From: Streptomyces roseus
GTDB lineage: Bacteria > Actinomycetota > Actinomycetes > Streptomycetales > Streptomycetaceae
DNA: 64,000 nucleotides
Direction of reading: 5' to 3'
Assembly: GCF_001044425.1 (NCBI RefSeq)
Contig: NZ_LFML01000126.1
Coordinates: 1 to 64,000 of the forward strand
Shown piece by piece: positions 8,160-15,989 of this stretch; the stretch's first letter is position 1, and each line of letters opens with the position of its first letter. The notes under the pieces are model-generated. The model was not told where the DNA came from. It did no database searches and saw nothing but the letters and a program-made list of their open reading frames with translations. The translations under genes were made by a program, and so were the position numbers.

Positions 8160-8217
8160 AGAGGCACGTTGAAGCGCATTGGCAGTCTCTGCCTGAACCA
8201 ACTGGAGGTGTTTCGCG

Positions 8218-8652
8218 ATGTTGATGCGCACTGACCCGTTCCGCGAGATGGACCGGATCGTCCAGCAGCTGTCGGGTACGTCCGGGACCTGGTCGAAGCC
8301 GTCGGTCATGCCGATGGACGCCTACCGCGAGGGCGAGGCGTACGTGATCGCCTTCGACCTGCCGGGTGTGAGCACCGAGGCGATCGACATCGATGTCGAG
8401 CGGAACATGCTGACCGTCAAGGCGGAGCGCCGCCCGGTCGCCAAGGCCGACTCCGTGAAGATGGAACTCTCCGAGCGGCCCCTGGGTGTCTTCTCCCGCC
8501 AGATCATGCTGGCCGACACCCTGGACACCGAGCGCATCGAAGCCGACTACGACGCGGGTGTCCTGACCCTGCGCATCCCGATCGCCGAGCGCGCCAAGCC
8601 CCGGAAGGTCAGCATCAGCGCCGGCTCCGGCCGCAAGCAGATCTCCGGCTGA
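8218..8652 (+). CDS. hsp18: Small heat-shock protein Hsp18 (Hsp20/alpha-crystallin)
   Basis: This 144-residue chaperone holds heat-unfolded proteins in a refoldable state. It has the alpha-crystallin domain (about residues 35-130): AYVIAFDLPGVSTEAIDIDVE, the GVFSRQIMLADTLD strand pair and the consensus GVLTLRIPIAE. The N terminus MRTDPFREMDRIVQQL is typical for actinobacterial Hsp18. The gene is divergent from its presumed repressor and carries RheA-type operators in its promoter. An inverted repeat follows the stop. Confidence 0.95.
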   Translation: MLMRTDPFREMDRIVQQLSGTSGTWSKPSVMPMDAYREGEAYVIAFDLPGVSTEAIDIDVERNMLTVKAERRPVAKADSVKMELSERPLGVFSRQIMLADTLDTERIEADYDAGVLTLRIPIAERAKPRKVSISAGSGRKQISG

Positions 8653-8672
8653 ACCACCCCCCTCAGCCGGTC

Positions 8673-8719
8673 GCGGAGGGCGGGAGAGCCCGTTTCCCCC
8701 TCCGGCACCCGCCCTCCGC
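8673..8719 (+). terminator. Hairpin after hsp18
   Basis: GCGGAGGGCGGG (8673-8684) pairs with CCCGCCCTCCGC (8708-8719), a perfect 12-bp stem with a 23-nt loop. There is no T-run, as is common in Streptomyces. Confidence 0.6.
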
Positions 8720-8757
8720 ACCCTTCGCCTCTTCACCCCTTCACCGGAGGTGGCGCG

Positions 8758-9153
8758 ATGTCGATCCGCAGGGAGTCGTTCCTGGCCCACGTCCAGGAAC
8801 GCGGCAAGTACACGACCACGGAGGAAGCCGACCGGGTAGCCCGCGTCGTCCTGGCCCTCCTCGGCGCACACCTCGTCGGCACGGTTCGGGCCGAACTCGC
8901 CGCGCGTCTCCCGGAGACGTACGCCCTGATCCTCCTCAACCCGCTGCAGGCGGCGGAGCCGCTCTCACCGGAACGGTTCGTCCGCGCGACCGCCGCCTGG
9001 ATCGAGGGCGCCACCGAGAAGACGGCCCTGTGGGACATCGGCGCCGTCCTGTCCACCGCGGCCGCCACCGCAGGCGATGACCTCACCCGCGAGGTCCTGC
9101 TCCAGCTCCCACCCGGCTACGACCTCCTTTTCGGCCACCCCCACTCCACCTGA
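8758..9153 (+). CDS. DUF2267 domain protein (first of two)
   Basis: This 131-residue helical protein starts SIRRESFLAHVQERGKYTT and contains the DUF2267 pattern: an N-terminal helix, then RVVLALLGAHLVGTVRAELA and a C-terminal QLPPGYDLLFG. The same tail (GLPGGYALLFG) occurs in the next gene, so the pair is a tandem duplication. The function is unknown; family members often sit with heat-shock and stress genes, as here. A Shine-Dalgarno GGAGG precedes it. Confidence 0.85.
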   Translation: MSIRRESFLAHVQERGKYTTTEEADRVARVVLALLGAHLVGTVRAELAARLPETYALILLNPLQAAEPLSPERFVRATAAWIEGATEKTALWDIGAVLSTAAATAGDDLTREVLLQLPPGYDLLFGHPHST

Positions 9154-9207
9154 CCGCCCCCACCGGCCCGAGGCCGGACCCTCCGCAGAGAAAGGCAACC
9201 CGCAGCC

Positions 9208-9654
9208 ATGTACGACCAGCCTCGACCGAACGCGTCCCAGACGGCCATGACGTTCGACCAGATGCTGGAACGCGTGCGCTACGAAGGCGCCTACCCCACC
9301 CGCGAACGCGCCGCGGAAGCCGTCCACCACGTTCTGGCCGCCCTCGGCCGCCAGGTCACCGGCGACGAACGCATCGACCTCGCCCAGTGCCTGCCCGTCG
9401 AAGCCGCCCTGACCCTGACCGCGCAGATCCCCGACACCGAGCCCCTCACCGGATGGGGCTTCGTCAAGGACCTGGCCGCTCGTACCGGTGCCACGCCGGC
9501 CACCACCCGCTGGGACACCGGTGCCGTCCTCTCCGTCGTCAGCCGCCTGGCCGGACCCGACCTCCTCGGCCGGATCCTGCGCGGGCTCCCCGGCGGTTAC
9601 GCCCTCCTCTTCGGCCAGGCGGAACTGCCCCGGCCCCAGCCTGCCTCCGCCTGA
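9208..9654 (+). CDS. DUF2267 domain protein (second of two)
   Basis: This 148-residue paralogue of the preceding gene has the same core order: MTFDQMLERVRYEGAYPTRE, then VLAALGRQVTGDERIDLAQ, and a QIPD segment where the first copy has LLNPLQ. It ends LRGLPGGYALLFGQAELP. The 54-nt gap contains a purine-rich ribosome site, suggesting co-transcription with the first copy and possibly hsp18. The function is not known. Confidence 0.85.
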   Translation: MYDQPRPNASQTAMTFDQMLERVRYEGAYPTRERAAEAVHHVLAALGRQVTGDERIDLAQCLPVEAALTLTAQIPDTEPLTGWGFVKDLAARTGATPATTRWDTGAVLSVVSRLAGPDLLGRILRGLPGGYALLFGQAELPRPQPASA

Positions 9655-9757
9655 CGCGCGCCGGCCGCTCACGCCCGCAGGCCTGCCGGACGCCCGCCGA
9701 CATGCGCGAGGGCCGGGACCGCCCGGTCCCAGCACACGTCGGCGGGCCGGGGCGGGA

Positions 9758-9973
9758 TCAGGCAGATCCCGTCAGGACGTGGCCGGCGTCCGGCAGCTCC
9801 CGGATGTGAGCGGCCGTCCCTTCCAGCGGCAGAAGGGGGCGCAGAGGGCAGGAAGCGGGGGAGTGGTCGTGATCGACCTTCCAGGTGGGCAGGGATTCGG
9901 CGCCGCCGCCGTTGGTGGAGACGGCGTAGAGCGTGCCGGAACAGCCTCGGCACACCAGCGAAGCGTGGATCAC
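9758..9973 (-). CDS. Small Cys-containing hypothetical protein
   Basis: This 71-residue product starts MIHASLVCRGCSGTLYAV at a GTG with a strong GGAAGG ribosome site 8 nt upstream. C8 and C11 form a CxxC pair and a further Cys follows DHDHSPAS, so a half zinc-ribbon is conceivable. I do not recognise a family. It is isolated, on the strand opposite to its neighbours. Confidence 0.5.
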   Translation of the reverse strand: MIHASLVCRGCSGTLYAVSTNGGGAESLPTWKVDHDHSPASCPLRPLLPLEGTAAHIRELPDAGHVLTGSA

Positions 9974-10587
9974 GAAAGTGCCCTTCCGATGGCGCCGACT
10001 CGGCTCGCCCTTCCCATGTTCGGTCTCACCTCATCAAAACGATTCTTCCGCCTCGCAGACACCCTTTCGAGCACATCGTTCGGACGATCTCGCCCTGGCC
10101 GCGGCATCGAGCAGGTCGTCCGGGCCTTCGGGCAGCCCTCGCTGGGACCTCCCCGGCTTCCACCAAGGCGCCGCCAGCCGCAGACCGGCCACCGCCCGCG
10201 TAGCCCGTGCCGTCCGGCCAGGTCTCCCGACCAGCGAGCGCCCTGGGAACCACCCACAGGCCCATGTCACAGCCGGCGGGGCGTATTCCCAGAAAATGGC
10301 ACTCGGGGGAATCAATATCTGTTCCGGCGGTCAGAGAATCTGGCTCTTCCCGCAGAGAGAGTTTTTCCGCAGCCCGCACGAGGGACACATTCAACCGCGC
10401 ACCGACCGCTGCCGCGTGCTACTGTCGATCTCGGTTGCAGTTTTGGTACCCAAAAACTTCAAGCGCTTCAGCAGGCCTCCGTGCCGGCCGGGCGCTTCGT
10501 ATTTCCGGTCATTTTCCGGCGGGGCATCATCGCGGCGACATGGTGTCCGTGCAGTGCGGATGCCGTACTGCCCTAAAGGAGATTGAC
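9974..10587 (+). other. Long intergenic and leader region before cspA
   Basis: No convincing gene lies in these 614 nt. The last roughly 250 nt are locally richer in A/T than the surroundings, with runs such as TTTTTCC, CAGTTTTGG and CAAAAACTTC. They end in a strong ribosome site (AAAGGAGA, 10575-10582). This looks like the long 5' untranslated leader usual for cold-shock genes. No promoter could be fixed with confidence. Confidence 0.5.
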
Positions 10588-10791
10588 ATGGCATCTGGTA
10601 CCGTCAAGTGGTTCAACGCGGCCAAGGGTTTCGGCTTCATCGAGCAGGACGGTGGCGGCGCGGACGTGTTCGCCCACTTCTCGAACATCGCCGCCCAGGG
10701 CTTTCGTGAGCTGGCGGAAGGCCAGAAGGTGACCTTCGACATCGCGCAGGGCCAGAAGGGCCCGACGGCCGAGAACATCGTTCCCGCCTGA
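10588..10791 (+). CDS. Cold-shock protein, CspA family
   Basis: This 67-residue single cold-shock domain has both RNA-binding motifs, KGFGFIEQ (RNP1) and VFAHF (RNP2), and the N-terminal TVKWFN. It binds single-stranded nucleic acid and melts mRNA structure in the cold. It is followed by a perfect hairpin and then by a DEAD-box helicase, its usual functional partner. A paralogue is at 15990-16193. Confidence 0.97.
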   Translation: MASGTVKWFNAAKGFGFIEQDGGGADVFAHFSNIAAQGFRELAEGQKVTFDIAQGQKGPTAENIVPA

Positions 10792-10813
10792 CGCTGACGC
10801 GCAATCCGTAGCT

Positions 10814-10843
10814 GGGGCCCGCATCCCTCGGGGTGCGGGCCCC
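10814..10843 (+). terminator. Terminator after cspA
   Basis: GGGGCCCGCA and TGCGGGCCCC form a perfect 10-bp stem with a 10-nt loop, 23 nt after the stop codon. Confidence 0.8.
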
Positions 10844-11112
10844 ACCTGCACACGGTTCCCGCAGTGACGTCACCTGCGGAAAGAAGCATGCGGGATCCAA
10901 AGACCGCCACGGTTTCACCTGCTCGATTTTCTTGTATTCGCGCCCATATGGCGCAATCTCGCCTCGGCGTCGGCGTCAGCGGTTCTACGCAATACCAGTA
11001 GGTCGTATTCGCTTTCGCTTTCGCATTCCATTCGGTCCGTTCTCGTGATTCCCTGCGCTTCACATCCGCTGCGGGAATTCCTTGATACGTGCCGTATCAA
11101 GGAAGGTTCTGC
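10844..11112 (+). other. Leader region of the DEAD-box helicase gene
   Basis: No gene is seen in these 269 nt. The segment is less G/C-rich than coding DNA and has pyrimidine-rich repeats (TTCGCTTTCGCTTTCGC). It ends in the hairpin at 11081-11101. It is probably a long 5' leader. Confidence 0.45.
11081..11101 (+). promoter_or_regulatory. Perfect hairpin overlapping the helicase Shine-Dalgarno
   Basis: CTTGATACG-TGC-CGTATCAAG is a perfect 9-bp inverted repeat with a 3-nt loop. Its 3' arm shares AAG with the ribosome site AAGGAAGG (11099-11106), 6 nt before the ATG at 11113. In RNA it would mask part of the Shine-Dalgarno; in DNA it could equally be a dimeric operator. Confidence 0.55.
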
Positions 11113-12642
11113 ATGAACCGCACACGTACGAACACCCGTTCTTCTCGCAGCCGTAACGGCGGCGGCTCCGCATTCGGCGCTGCCGGAGGTACGGAGCGGG
11201 GCAGCCGATTCGGATCGTCCGCCCCGAGCCGTTCCGGCAGTCCGAGTCGTTCCGGCGGTCCGAGCCGCTCGGGCGGCTACGGCCGACGGCCCGCCGCGGT
11301 ACAGGGCGAGTTCGCCCTGCCGAAGACCATCACTCCCGCGCTGCCCTCCGTCGAGGCCTTCGGCGACCTCGACATGCCGGCCGAACTGCTGGCCGCCCTC
11401 GGCGCGCAGGGCGTGACCGTGCCCTTCCCGATCCAGGGCGCCACCCTGCCCAACACCCTCGCGGGCCGTGACGCCCTCGGCCGCGGACGCACCGGCTCCG
11501 GCAAGACGCTCGCCTTCGGCCTCGCGCTGCTGGCCCGTACCGCCGGGCAGCGGGCCGAGCCCCGTGAGCCGCTCGCGCTGGTCCTCGTACCGACGCGTGA
11601 GCTGGCCCAGCAGGTGACCGACGCGCTCACCCCCTACGCCCGCTCGGTCAAGCTGCGGCTGGCCACGGTCGTCGGCGGTATGCCCATCGGACGGCAGGCC
11701 GGCGCACTGCGCGGCGGTGCGGAGGTCGTCGTGGCCACGCCGGGACGGCTCAAGGACTTGATCGACCGCGGGGACTGCAGGCTGAACCAGGTGGCCATCA
11801 CCGTCCTCGACGAAGCCGACCAGATGGCCGACATGGGCTTCATGCCGCAGGTCACCGCCCTGCTGGACCAGGTACGTCCCGAGGGCCAGCGGATGCTGTT
11901 CTCCGCCACCCTGGACCGCAACGTCGACCTGCTGGTCCGTCGCTACCTGAACGACCCGGTCGTGCACTCGGTGGACCCGTCGGCGGGTGCGGTGACCTCG
12001 ATGGAGCACCACGTCCTGCACGTCCACGGGGCCGACAAGCACCGGATGACGACCGAGATCGCGGCGCGCGAAGGCCGGGTGATGATGTTCCTGGACACCA
12101 AGCACGCCGTGGACCGCCTCACCCAGGACCTCCTCAACAGCGGGGTCCGCGCCGCCGCCCTCCACGGAGGAAAGTCCCAGCCCCAGCGGACCCGCACCCT
12201 GGCCCAGTTCAAGACCGGGCACGTCACCGTCCTGGTCGCCACGAACGTGGCCGCCCGCGGCATCCACGTGGACAACCTCGACCTCGTCGTGAACGTGGAC
12301 CCGCCGACCGACCCCAAGGACTACCTCCACCGTGGTGGGCGCACCGCCCGCGCGGGCGAGTCCGGGAGCGTCGTCACCCTGGTCACCTCCAACCAGCGCC
12401 GCGACATGACGCGACTCATGGCGGCCGCCGGCATCGTCCCCCAGACCACCCAGGTCCGCTGCGGCGATGAGGCACTGGCCCGCATCACGGGAGCCCAGGC
12501 CCCTTCCGGAATCCCCGTGACCATTACGGCGCCTGCGCCCGAGCGGCCCAGGCGCAGCGCGGCCTCGCGGGGTCGGCGCAGCCCCGGAGCGGCCGCCCGG
12601 CGCGGCAGCGTGCGGCGTTCGGCCCTGGACACGGCGGCCTGA
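11113..12642 (+). CDS. DEAD-box ATP-dependent RNA helicase
   Basis: This 509-residue helicase has an N-terminal Ser/Arg/Gly-rich tail (about 1-65) with PSRSG-type repeats. The catalytic motifs follow in order: Q-motif region PFPIQGATLP, motif I GRTGSGKT, Ia PTRELAQ, Ib TPGR, II DEAD, III SAT and VI HRGGRTARAG. The C terminus is basic (RRSAASRGRRS). It would unwind structured RNA, most likely in cold adaptation, given its placement after cspA. ATG 11113 is chosen over an upstream GTG at 11089 because AAGGAAGG precedes it correctly and the GTG lies inside the hairpin. Confidence 0.95.
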   Translation: MNRTRTNTRSSRSRNGGGSAFGAAGGTERGSRFGSSAPSRSGSPSRSGGPSRSGGYGRRPAAVQGEFALPKTITPALPSVEAFGDLDMPAELLAALGAQGVTVPFPIQGATLPNTLAGRDALGRGRTGSGKTLAFGLALLARTAGQRAEPREPLALVLVPTRELAQQVTDALTPYARSVKLRLATVVGGMPIGRQAGALRGGAEVVVATPGRLKDLIDRGDCRLNQVAITVLDEADQMADMGFMPQVTALLDQVRPEGQRMLFSATLDRNVDLLVRRYLNDPVVHSVDPSAGAVTSMEHHVLHVHGADKHRMTTEIAAREGRVMMFLDTKHAVDRLTQDLLNSGVRAAALHGGKSQPQRTRTLAQFKTGHVTVLVATNVAARGIHVDNLDLVVNVDPPTDPKDYLHRGGRTARAGESGSVVTLVTSNQRRDMTRLMAAAGIVPQTTQVRCGDEALARITGAQAPSGIPVTITAPAPERPRRSAASRGRRSPGAAARRGSVRRSALDTAA

Positions 12643-12688
12643 CCGCCCAGTGTTCCGGAAGCTGACCCATCTCTGCAGGAGGCACGTT

Positions 12689-13093
12689 GTGACGCTGGTC
12701 CAGATGCAGCCCCGCTCGGCAGGCGCCGATCCGGCGCCCCAGACCGTGGAGAACGCCATGGAGGCGCCCGGGCCCCAAGTCTGCGATGACATGACGGTCG
12801 AGGTCGCCCTGTCCGTCATGGCCGGCGCCCGCACCGGACATCTGCTCGTCTGTGACGACGACGGCCTGTGCACCGGACTGGTCACCCGGGCCCGGCTCGC
12901 CGCCGTCCGCGCCGGCGGCGCGTACACGGACCGGATCCGGCTGCGTGACGTCCTCGGCGACAGCGGGCCGTTCGCCTCGCCCATGACCATGGTGGCCGAG
13001 GCCGAGCACGCGATGCGCTACCGCCGGCTCGACGCCGTGCCCGTCGTCGACGAGCACGGCGGCGCCCTGGGCGTCCTCGCCCTCGCCCGCTGA
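12689..13093 (+). CDS. CBS-domain protein
   Basis: This 134-residue protein is a pair of CBS motifs: TVEVALSVMAGARTGHLLVCDDDGL with LVTRARL, and MVAEAEHAMRYRRLDAVPVVDEHG with GVLALAR. CBS pairs bind adenosyl ligands and act as energy sensors. The start GTG at 12689 follows AGGAGG at good spacing. It lies 46 nt after the helicase stop, so it is likely in the same transcript. The regulated partner is unknown. Confidence 0.88.
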   Translation: MTLVQMQPRSAGADPAPQTVENAMEAPGPQVCDDMTVEVALSVMAGARTGHLLVCDDDGLCTGLVTRARLAAVRAGGAYTDRIRLRDVLGDSGPFASPMTMVAEAEHAMRYRRLDAVPVVDEHGGALGVLALAR

Positions 13094-13146
13094 ACGGCCT
13101 CACCCCCCCCGGTCGGACCATTCACCTCTTCTCCTTGTGAGGCTTC

Positions 13147-13458
13147 ATGCGCTGCGTCATCGCCCGCTTCCCGTTCGACCTGACCAAAAGCGGTGTCCTG
13201 GAAGCGATGAAGGGCATCAAGCCCGAACAGGCCGCCGGCGCGTCCGTGATCATCGGCCGCCGTACCTACCCCGTCAAGCAGGTGGGCCAGGTCATCACCC
13301 GCCAGGACCGCCGCGACTTCAGCGCGGGTGAAGTCCTGCGGGCCATGACCCAGCTCGGGTTCACCTGCCGCGGCCTTCCCGAGGCAGTAGCCCCCGCGCG
13401 CGCCCTCAGCCCGCTCCAGAAGGCGGCCGCCTTGCTGGGGCATCCCGCAACCGTCTGA
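13147..13458 (+). CDS. SCO5918-family protein
   Basis: This 103-residue protein begins MRCVIARFPFDLTKSGV and continues with GASVIIGRRTYPVKQVGQVI. It belongs to the conserved actinobacterial SCO5918 family found after the cold-shock helicase and CBS genes. The function is unknown. An adjacent upstream TTCTCCTTGTGAGG stretch gives a weak ribosome site. A large palindromic terminator follows. Confidence 0.8.
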   Translation: MRCVIARFPFDLTKSGVLEAMKGIKPEQAAGASVIIGRRTYPVKQVGQVITRQDRRDFSAGEVLRAMTQLGFTCRGLPEAVAPARALSPLQKAAALLGHPATV

Positions 13459-13500
13459 CCGACCGACGGATCCGGCGCGAGGCGACACGGACACAGCAAC

Positions 13501-13534
13501 GAGGGCCCGACCGGCACGTGCCGGTCGGGCCCTC
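13501..13534. terminator. Bidirectional terminator, 34-bp perfect palindrome
   Basis: Two 17-bp arms, GAGGGCCCGACCGGCAC and its exact complement, lie back to back between the convergent SCO5918-family gene and the GvpU-like gene. Confidence 0.85.
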
Positions 13535-13568
13535 CTGCGTAGCGACTGGTTCCCCTGCCCGGCGCAGA

Positions 13569-13928
13569 TCAGTGGTCGTAGTAGCTGAAGTCGCCCACGG
13601 TCCAGGCGCTGACGTCCGCGATCGAGACGCGGTACATCCCACCCGTCTCCGGGATCCCCACCGTCCCCTGCAGGATGCGGGCCACATGGAAGTGGAGATG
13701 GGTGGGAGGCCCCTCCCGGCGGGTCGTGGCGGTGAAGACGGCGGAGAACTCGGCCAGGCGGGCCGAATCCGTCAGCACCTCCGACACCCGCCGCCTCCAC
13801 ACGGCTTCGGGAGCCAGCCGGCCGGTGATGACGGCACCGCCGGTGACCACGGTCAGGGACATCTGGTTGCTCTGCCCGGACTCCACCAGGGTGGCGACGT
13901 CAACGAGCAGCTGGTCAGGCTTCGACAT
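13569..13928 (-). CDS. GvpU-like accessory protein
   Basis: This 119-residue protein has the order I remember for gas-vesicle accessory protein GvpU: an N-terminal helix, then MSLTVVTGGAVITGRLAPEA (compare ISLNVNGAVISG of Bacillus GvpU), a helix, and a strand HLHFHVARILQG. It ends with a YRVSIADVSAWTVGDFS strand pair. No other gvp gene is in the window, so a gas-vesicle role is doubtful; it may be a stand-alone sensor of the fold. I am moderately sure of the family. Confidence 0.5.
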   Translation of the reverse strand: MSKPDQLLVDVATLVESGQSNQMSLTVVTGGAVITGRLAPEAVWRRRVSEVLTDSARLAEFSAVFTATTRREGPPTHLHFHVARILQGTVGIPETGGMYRVSIADVSAWTVGDFSYYDH

Positions 13929-13972
13929 GGGAGCCGATTGTATTCACGGCCTCCGGCCCGCTCCAGCGGTCG

Positions 13973-14383
13973 CTACCAGGCGAGGAGCGCACTCACCGTT
14001 TTTCCGCCGGAGGCCCGTCGGGTGACCGCGGTCGCTCGGGCGAGACGGTTGACCATGGCCCAGCCGAACCCCCCGGCGCCGCCCATGTCGGGGGTGCGCG
14101 TGCGCGGCGCGTGCGGGCTGGCGTCGTGGACGGCCACTTCGAGGCCCTCCACCTGGGCCGTGAGTTCCACGGTGCAGCTGCCCCCGCCATGGCGCAGGGC
14201 ATTGGTGACGAGCTCGGACACGACCAGGACCACGTTGTCCGCGGCCTCCGCGGTCATCGACGGCCGGCGCAGCCGTTCGAGGAAAGCCAGCGCGGCCCGG
14301 CGTGCATCTGCAACGAGCACCACGGAACGCACGGTTGCGACACTCTCAGCCATGGTGTGCGTCATGGTGTTCATCAGGGTCAC
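13973..14383 (-). CDS. RsbW-like ATP-binding (anti-sigma-type) protein
   Basis: This 136-residue GHKL ATPase has the N-box ELVTNALRHG (about 57-66), a D-box-like VHDASPHAPR and the G-box GGFGWAMVNRLA. This is the single-domain type abundant in Streptomyces, which binds sigma factors or anti-anti-sigma proteins. I start at GTG 14383 because GGAGA lies 5 nt upstream; ATGs at 14374, 14365 and 14353 are alternatives. No dedicated sigma gene is adjacent. It could pair with the STAS protein at 7002-7346, but that is speculation. Confidence 0.88.
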   Translation of the reverse strand: MTLMNTMTHTMAESVATVRSVVLVADARRAALAFLERLRRPSMTAEAADNVVLVVSELVTNALRHGGGSCTVELTAQVEGLEVAVHDASPHAPRTRTPDMGGAGGFGWAMVNRLARATAVTRRASGGKTVSALLAW

Positions 14384-15390
14384 CCTGGTCTCCGGATCCT
14401 GCGCGCTGACTTTGCCTACCTGATCCCTGTGCCCGCTCCTCCGCGCGCCAACCCGGCTCCGCCTCCGAGAGTGGTCGAGGGGCGGTCGGAGTACGACGCC
14501 GATCGGCGCGACCCGGATCCCTGCGCGCCTCGTGGCCGCGCTCGCACGGTTCCGGCCCTCCCGCCCTTCCGGGCGCCTGACCTGCGGAGCGGGCCGTCGG
14601 CGGACTCCGGCCCGACCGCAGGAGACCGACTTGTCATCAGCGCAGGCGAAAATCTGTGGTGGCCAGAGTAGACATTGGTCTGTGTCGTGGGTATGGTTTC
14701 TCTGGTAACCCAGAGAGACAAGCAAGGCCCGGCAGAGACGAACTGCCGGGCAGTGGTACCTGAAGTTGCAGTTTGCAGAACGGTCCGGTGGTGGAGTTCC
14801 GAAGCCAGGTTTGTGCAGGACGGCGACGGGGCTGACGATCGGACCGGGTGGCCCGCAGTGATGAGGGGCCGCCACAGGCGGTACAGCAGTTCACGCAGTG
14901 GCAGTACCGGCAAGTGCAGTTCGCAGTACCCAGCAGTGAAGTAGGTAAGTGGTACCTCGGTGAAGGCGTCGGCTGCGGGCGCGCGCACCGGGAGGTTCGG
15001 CAGTGGGGTTCCAAGCCAGAGCAGACGCAGGATGGGCGACGGGGCTGGCTGCCGGAGAGTGGCGCTGTGACAGGCCACCGAGCAGTTCGCTTCACCAGCA
15101 GTTCAGCAGTACCGCAGTATGTAGTTGATCATCGAGGGAAGAACGGAGGGACAAAGCGCCATCAGGATCGCCCGGGCGGAAGTCTGAGCCCGGGTACCGC
15201 AGGACATCGATAGTGAGGTGGTCTCCGGTCGAGCAGCCGCGATCCCCGCAGCCCGGACAGCATTCAGGTCGGGCTTGCGGACACAGAAGGCCGACGCAGT
15301 ATCAGGGTCGGCAGATGGTGTAGTAGTTCCTTCGGGGCCCTGGTGCCATAGGCGCCAGGGCCCCTCAGCGCGTTCCATGAGAGAGGTTCC
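14384..15390 (+). other. Long structured, CAGT-rich noncoding region
   Basis: About 1 kb without a credible gene. From 14690 on it holds two clear hairpins (14695-14718; 14726-14750, with GCCCGGCAG pairing CTGCCGGGC), then many CAGT words clustered at 14750-15120. An imperfect duplication is visible: AGTGGTACCT occurs at 14751-14760 and 14948-14957, and the passage GTTCC-AAGCCAG followed by GGCGACGGGGCTG occurs near 14797 and 15008. The region ends in the hairpin at 15334-15364 just before the MerR-like gene. It could be a long riboregulatory leader, an independent structured RNA, or both. Confidence 0.55.
15334..15364 (+). terminator. Strong hairpin just upstream of the MerR-like gene
   Basis: GGGGCCCTGGTGCC-ATA-GGCGCCAGGGCCCC has a 14-bp stem with one G-U pair and a 3-nt loop, 26 nt before the ATG at 15391. 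It could terminate the upstream RNA or act as an attenuator for the gene. Confidence 0.65.
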
Positions 15391-15741
15391 ATGACAGCAG
15401 AAATTCCGACGGGCCCGCTCGGCGGCCACCTGGACGACGACGACTACCCCGCCTACACCATGGGGCGGGCCGCCGAGATGCTCGGTACCACCCAGGGCTT
15501 CCTCCGCGCTCTCGGCGAAGCCCGTCTCATCACCCCGCTGCGCTCTGCCGGCGGGCACCGGCGTTACTCCCGCTACCAGCTGCGGATCGCCGCCCGGGCC
15601 CGGGAGATCGTCGACCAGGGCACGCCGATCGAGGCCGCATGCCGGATCGTCATCCTCGAAGACCAGCTCGAAGAAGCGCAGCGCCTCAACGCCGAGTACC
15701 GCCGCGCTGCCGAGGGAGCGCGTCCGACAGACGCTGCGTGA
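15391..15741 (+). CDS. MerR-like helix-turn-helix regulator
   Basis: This 116-residue protein has a MerR-type N-terminal winged helix (about 20-75): YTMGRAAEMLGTTQGFLRAL, then GLI-equivalent ARLITPLRSAGGHRRYSRYQL. A short helical tail follows instead of a full dimerisation coil and has no effector-cysteine signature. The Shine-Dalgarno GAGAGG precedes ATG. It is 248 nt upstream of the second cold-shock gene in the same orientation. Confidence 0.88.
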   Translation: MTAEIPTGPLGGHLDDDDYPAYTMGRAAEMLGTTQGFLRALGEARLITPLRSAGGHRRYSRYQLRIAARAREIVDQGTPIEAACRIVILEDQLEEAQRLNAEYRRAAEGARPTDAA

Positions 15742-15818
15742 GCCGGAGAGCGCCGGCCGACCGGCCGGCGGGTCCGCCCGCACCTGTGTCGACGCAATTT
15801 GTCCACGCACGTCCTCTG

Positions 15819-15846
15819 GTGACAGCGTGTTGAGGGCGTGTAGCGT
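15819..15846 (+). promoter_or_regulatory. Predicted promoter of the second cold-shock gene
   Basis: GTGACA and TAGCGT are separated by 16 nt. A start about 15853 would give a leader of about 137 nt that includes the hairpin at 15881-15901. Confidence 0.45.
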
Positions 15847-15880
15847 ATGGGTCAGCTGTCGTGGTTCGGAAGTTCCCTTT

Positions 15881-15901
15881 GCCCACGCCGTAGGCGTGGG
15901 C
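15881..15901 (+). promoter_or_regulatory. Terminator-like hairpin in the cspA-family leader
   Basis: GCCCACGCC-GTA-GGCGTGGGC is a perfect 9-bp stem followed directly by GTTTTG. It is a good intrinsic-terminator shape about 90 nt upstream of the cold-shock ATG. It either ends the MerR-like transcript or attenuates the cold-shock gene. Confidence 0.6.
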
Positions 15902-15989
15902 GTTTTGCTGTGCTGTGCCGCAGGAACCAGGGCGATCACCTCCGCTTTCCACATGGGTGGGAGGCGTACTCGACTGGAAGGCATGAGAC

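Noticed and set aside
14750..15120. CAGT-rich repeats considered as a CRISPR array
   Set aside because: Words are short, irregularly spaced and not separated by unique spacers of constant length; no cas gene is near.
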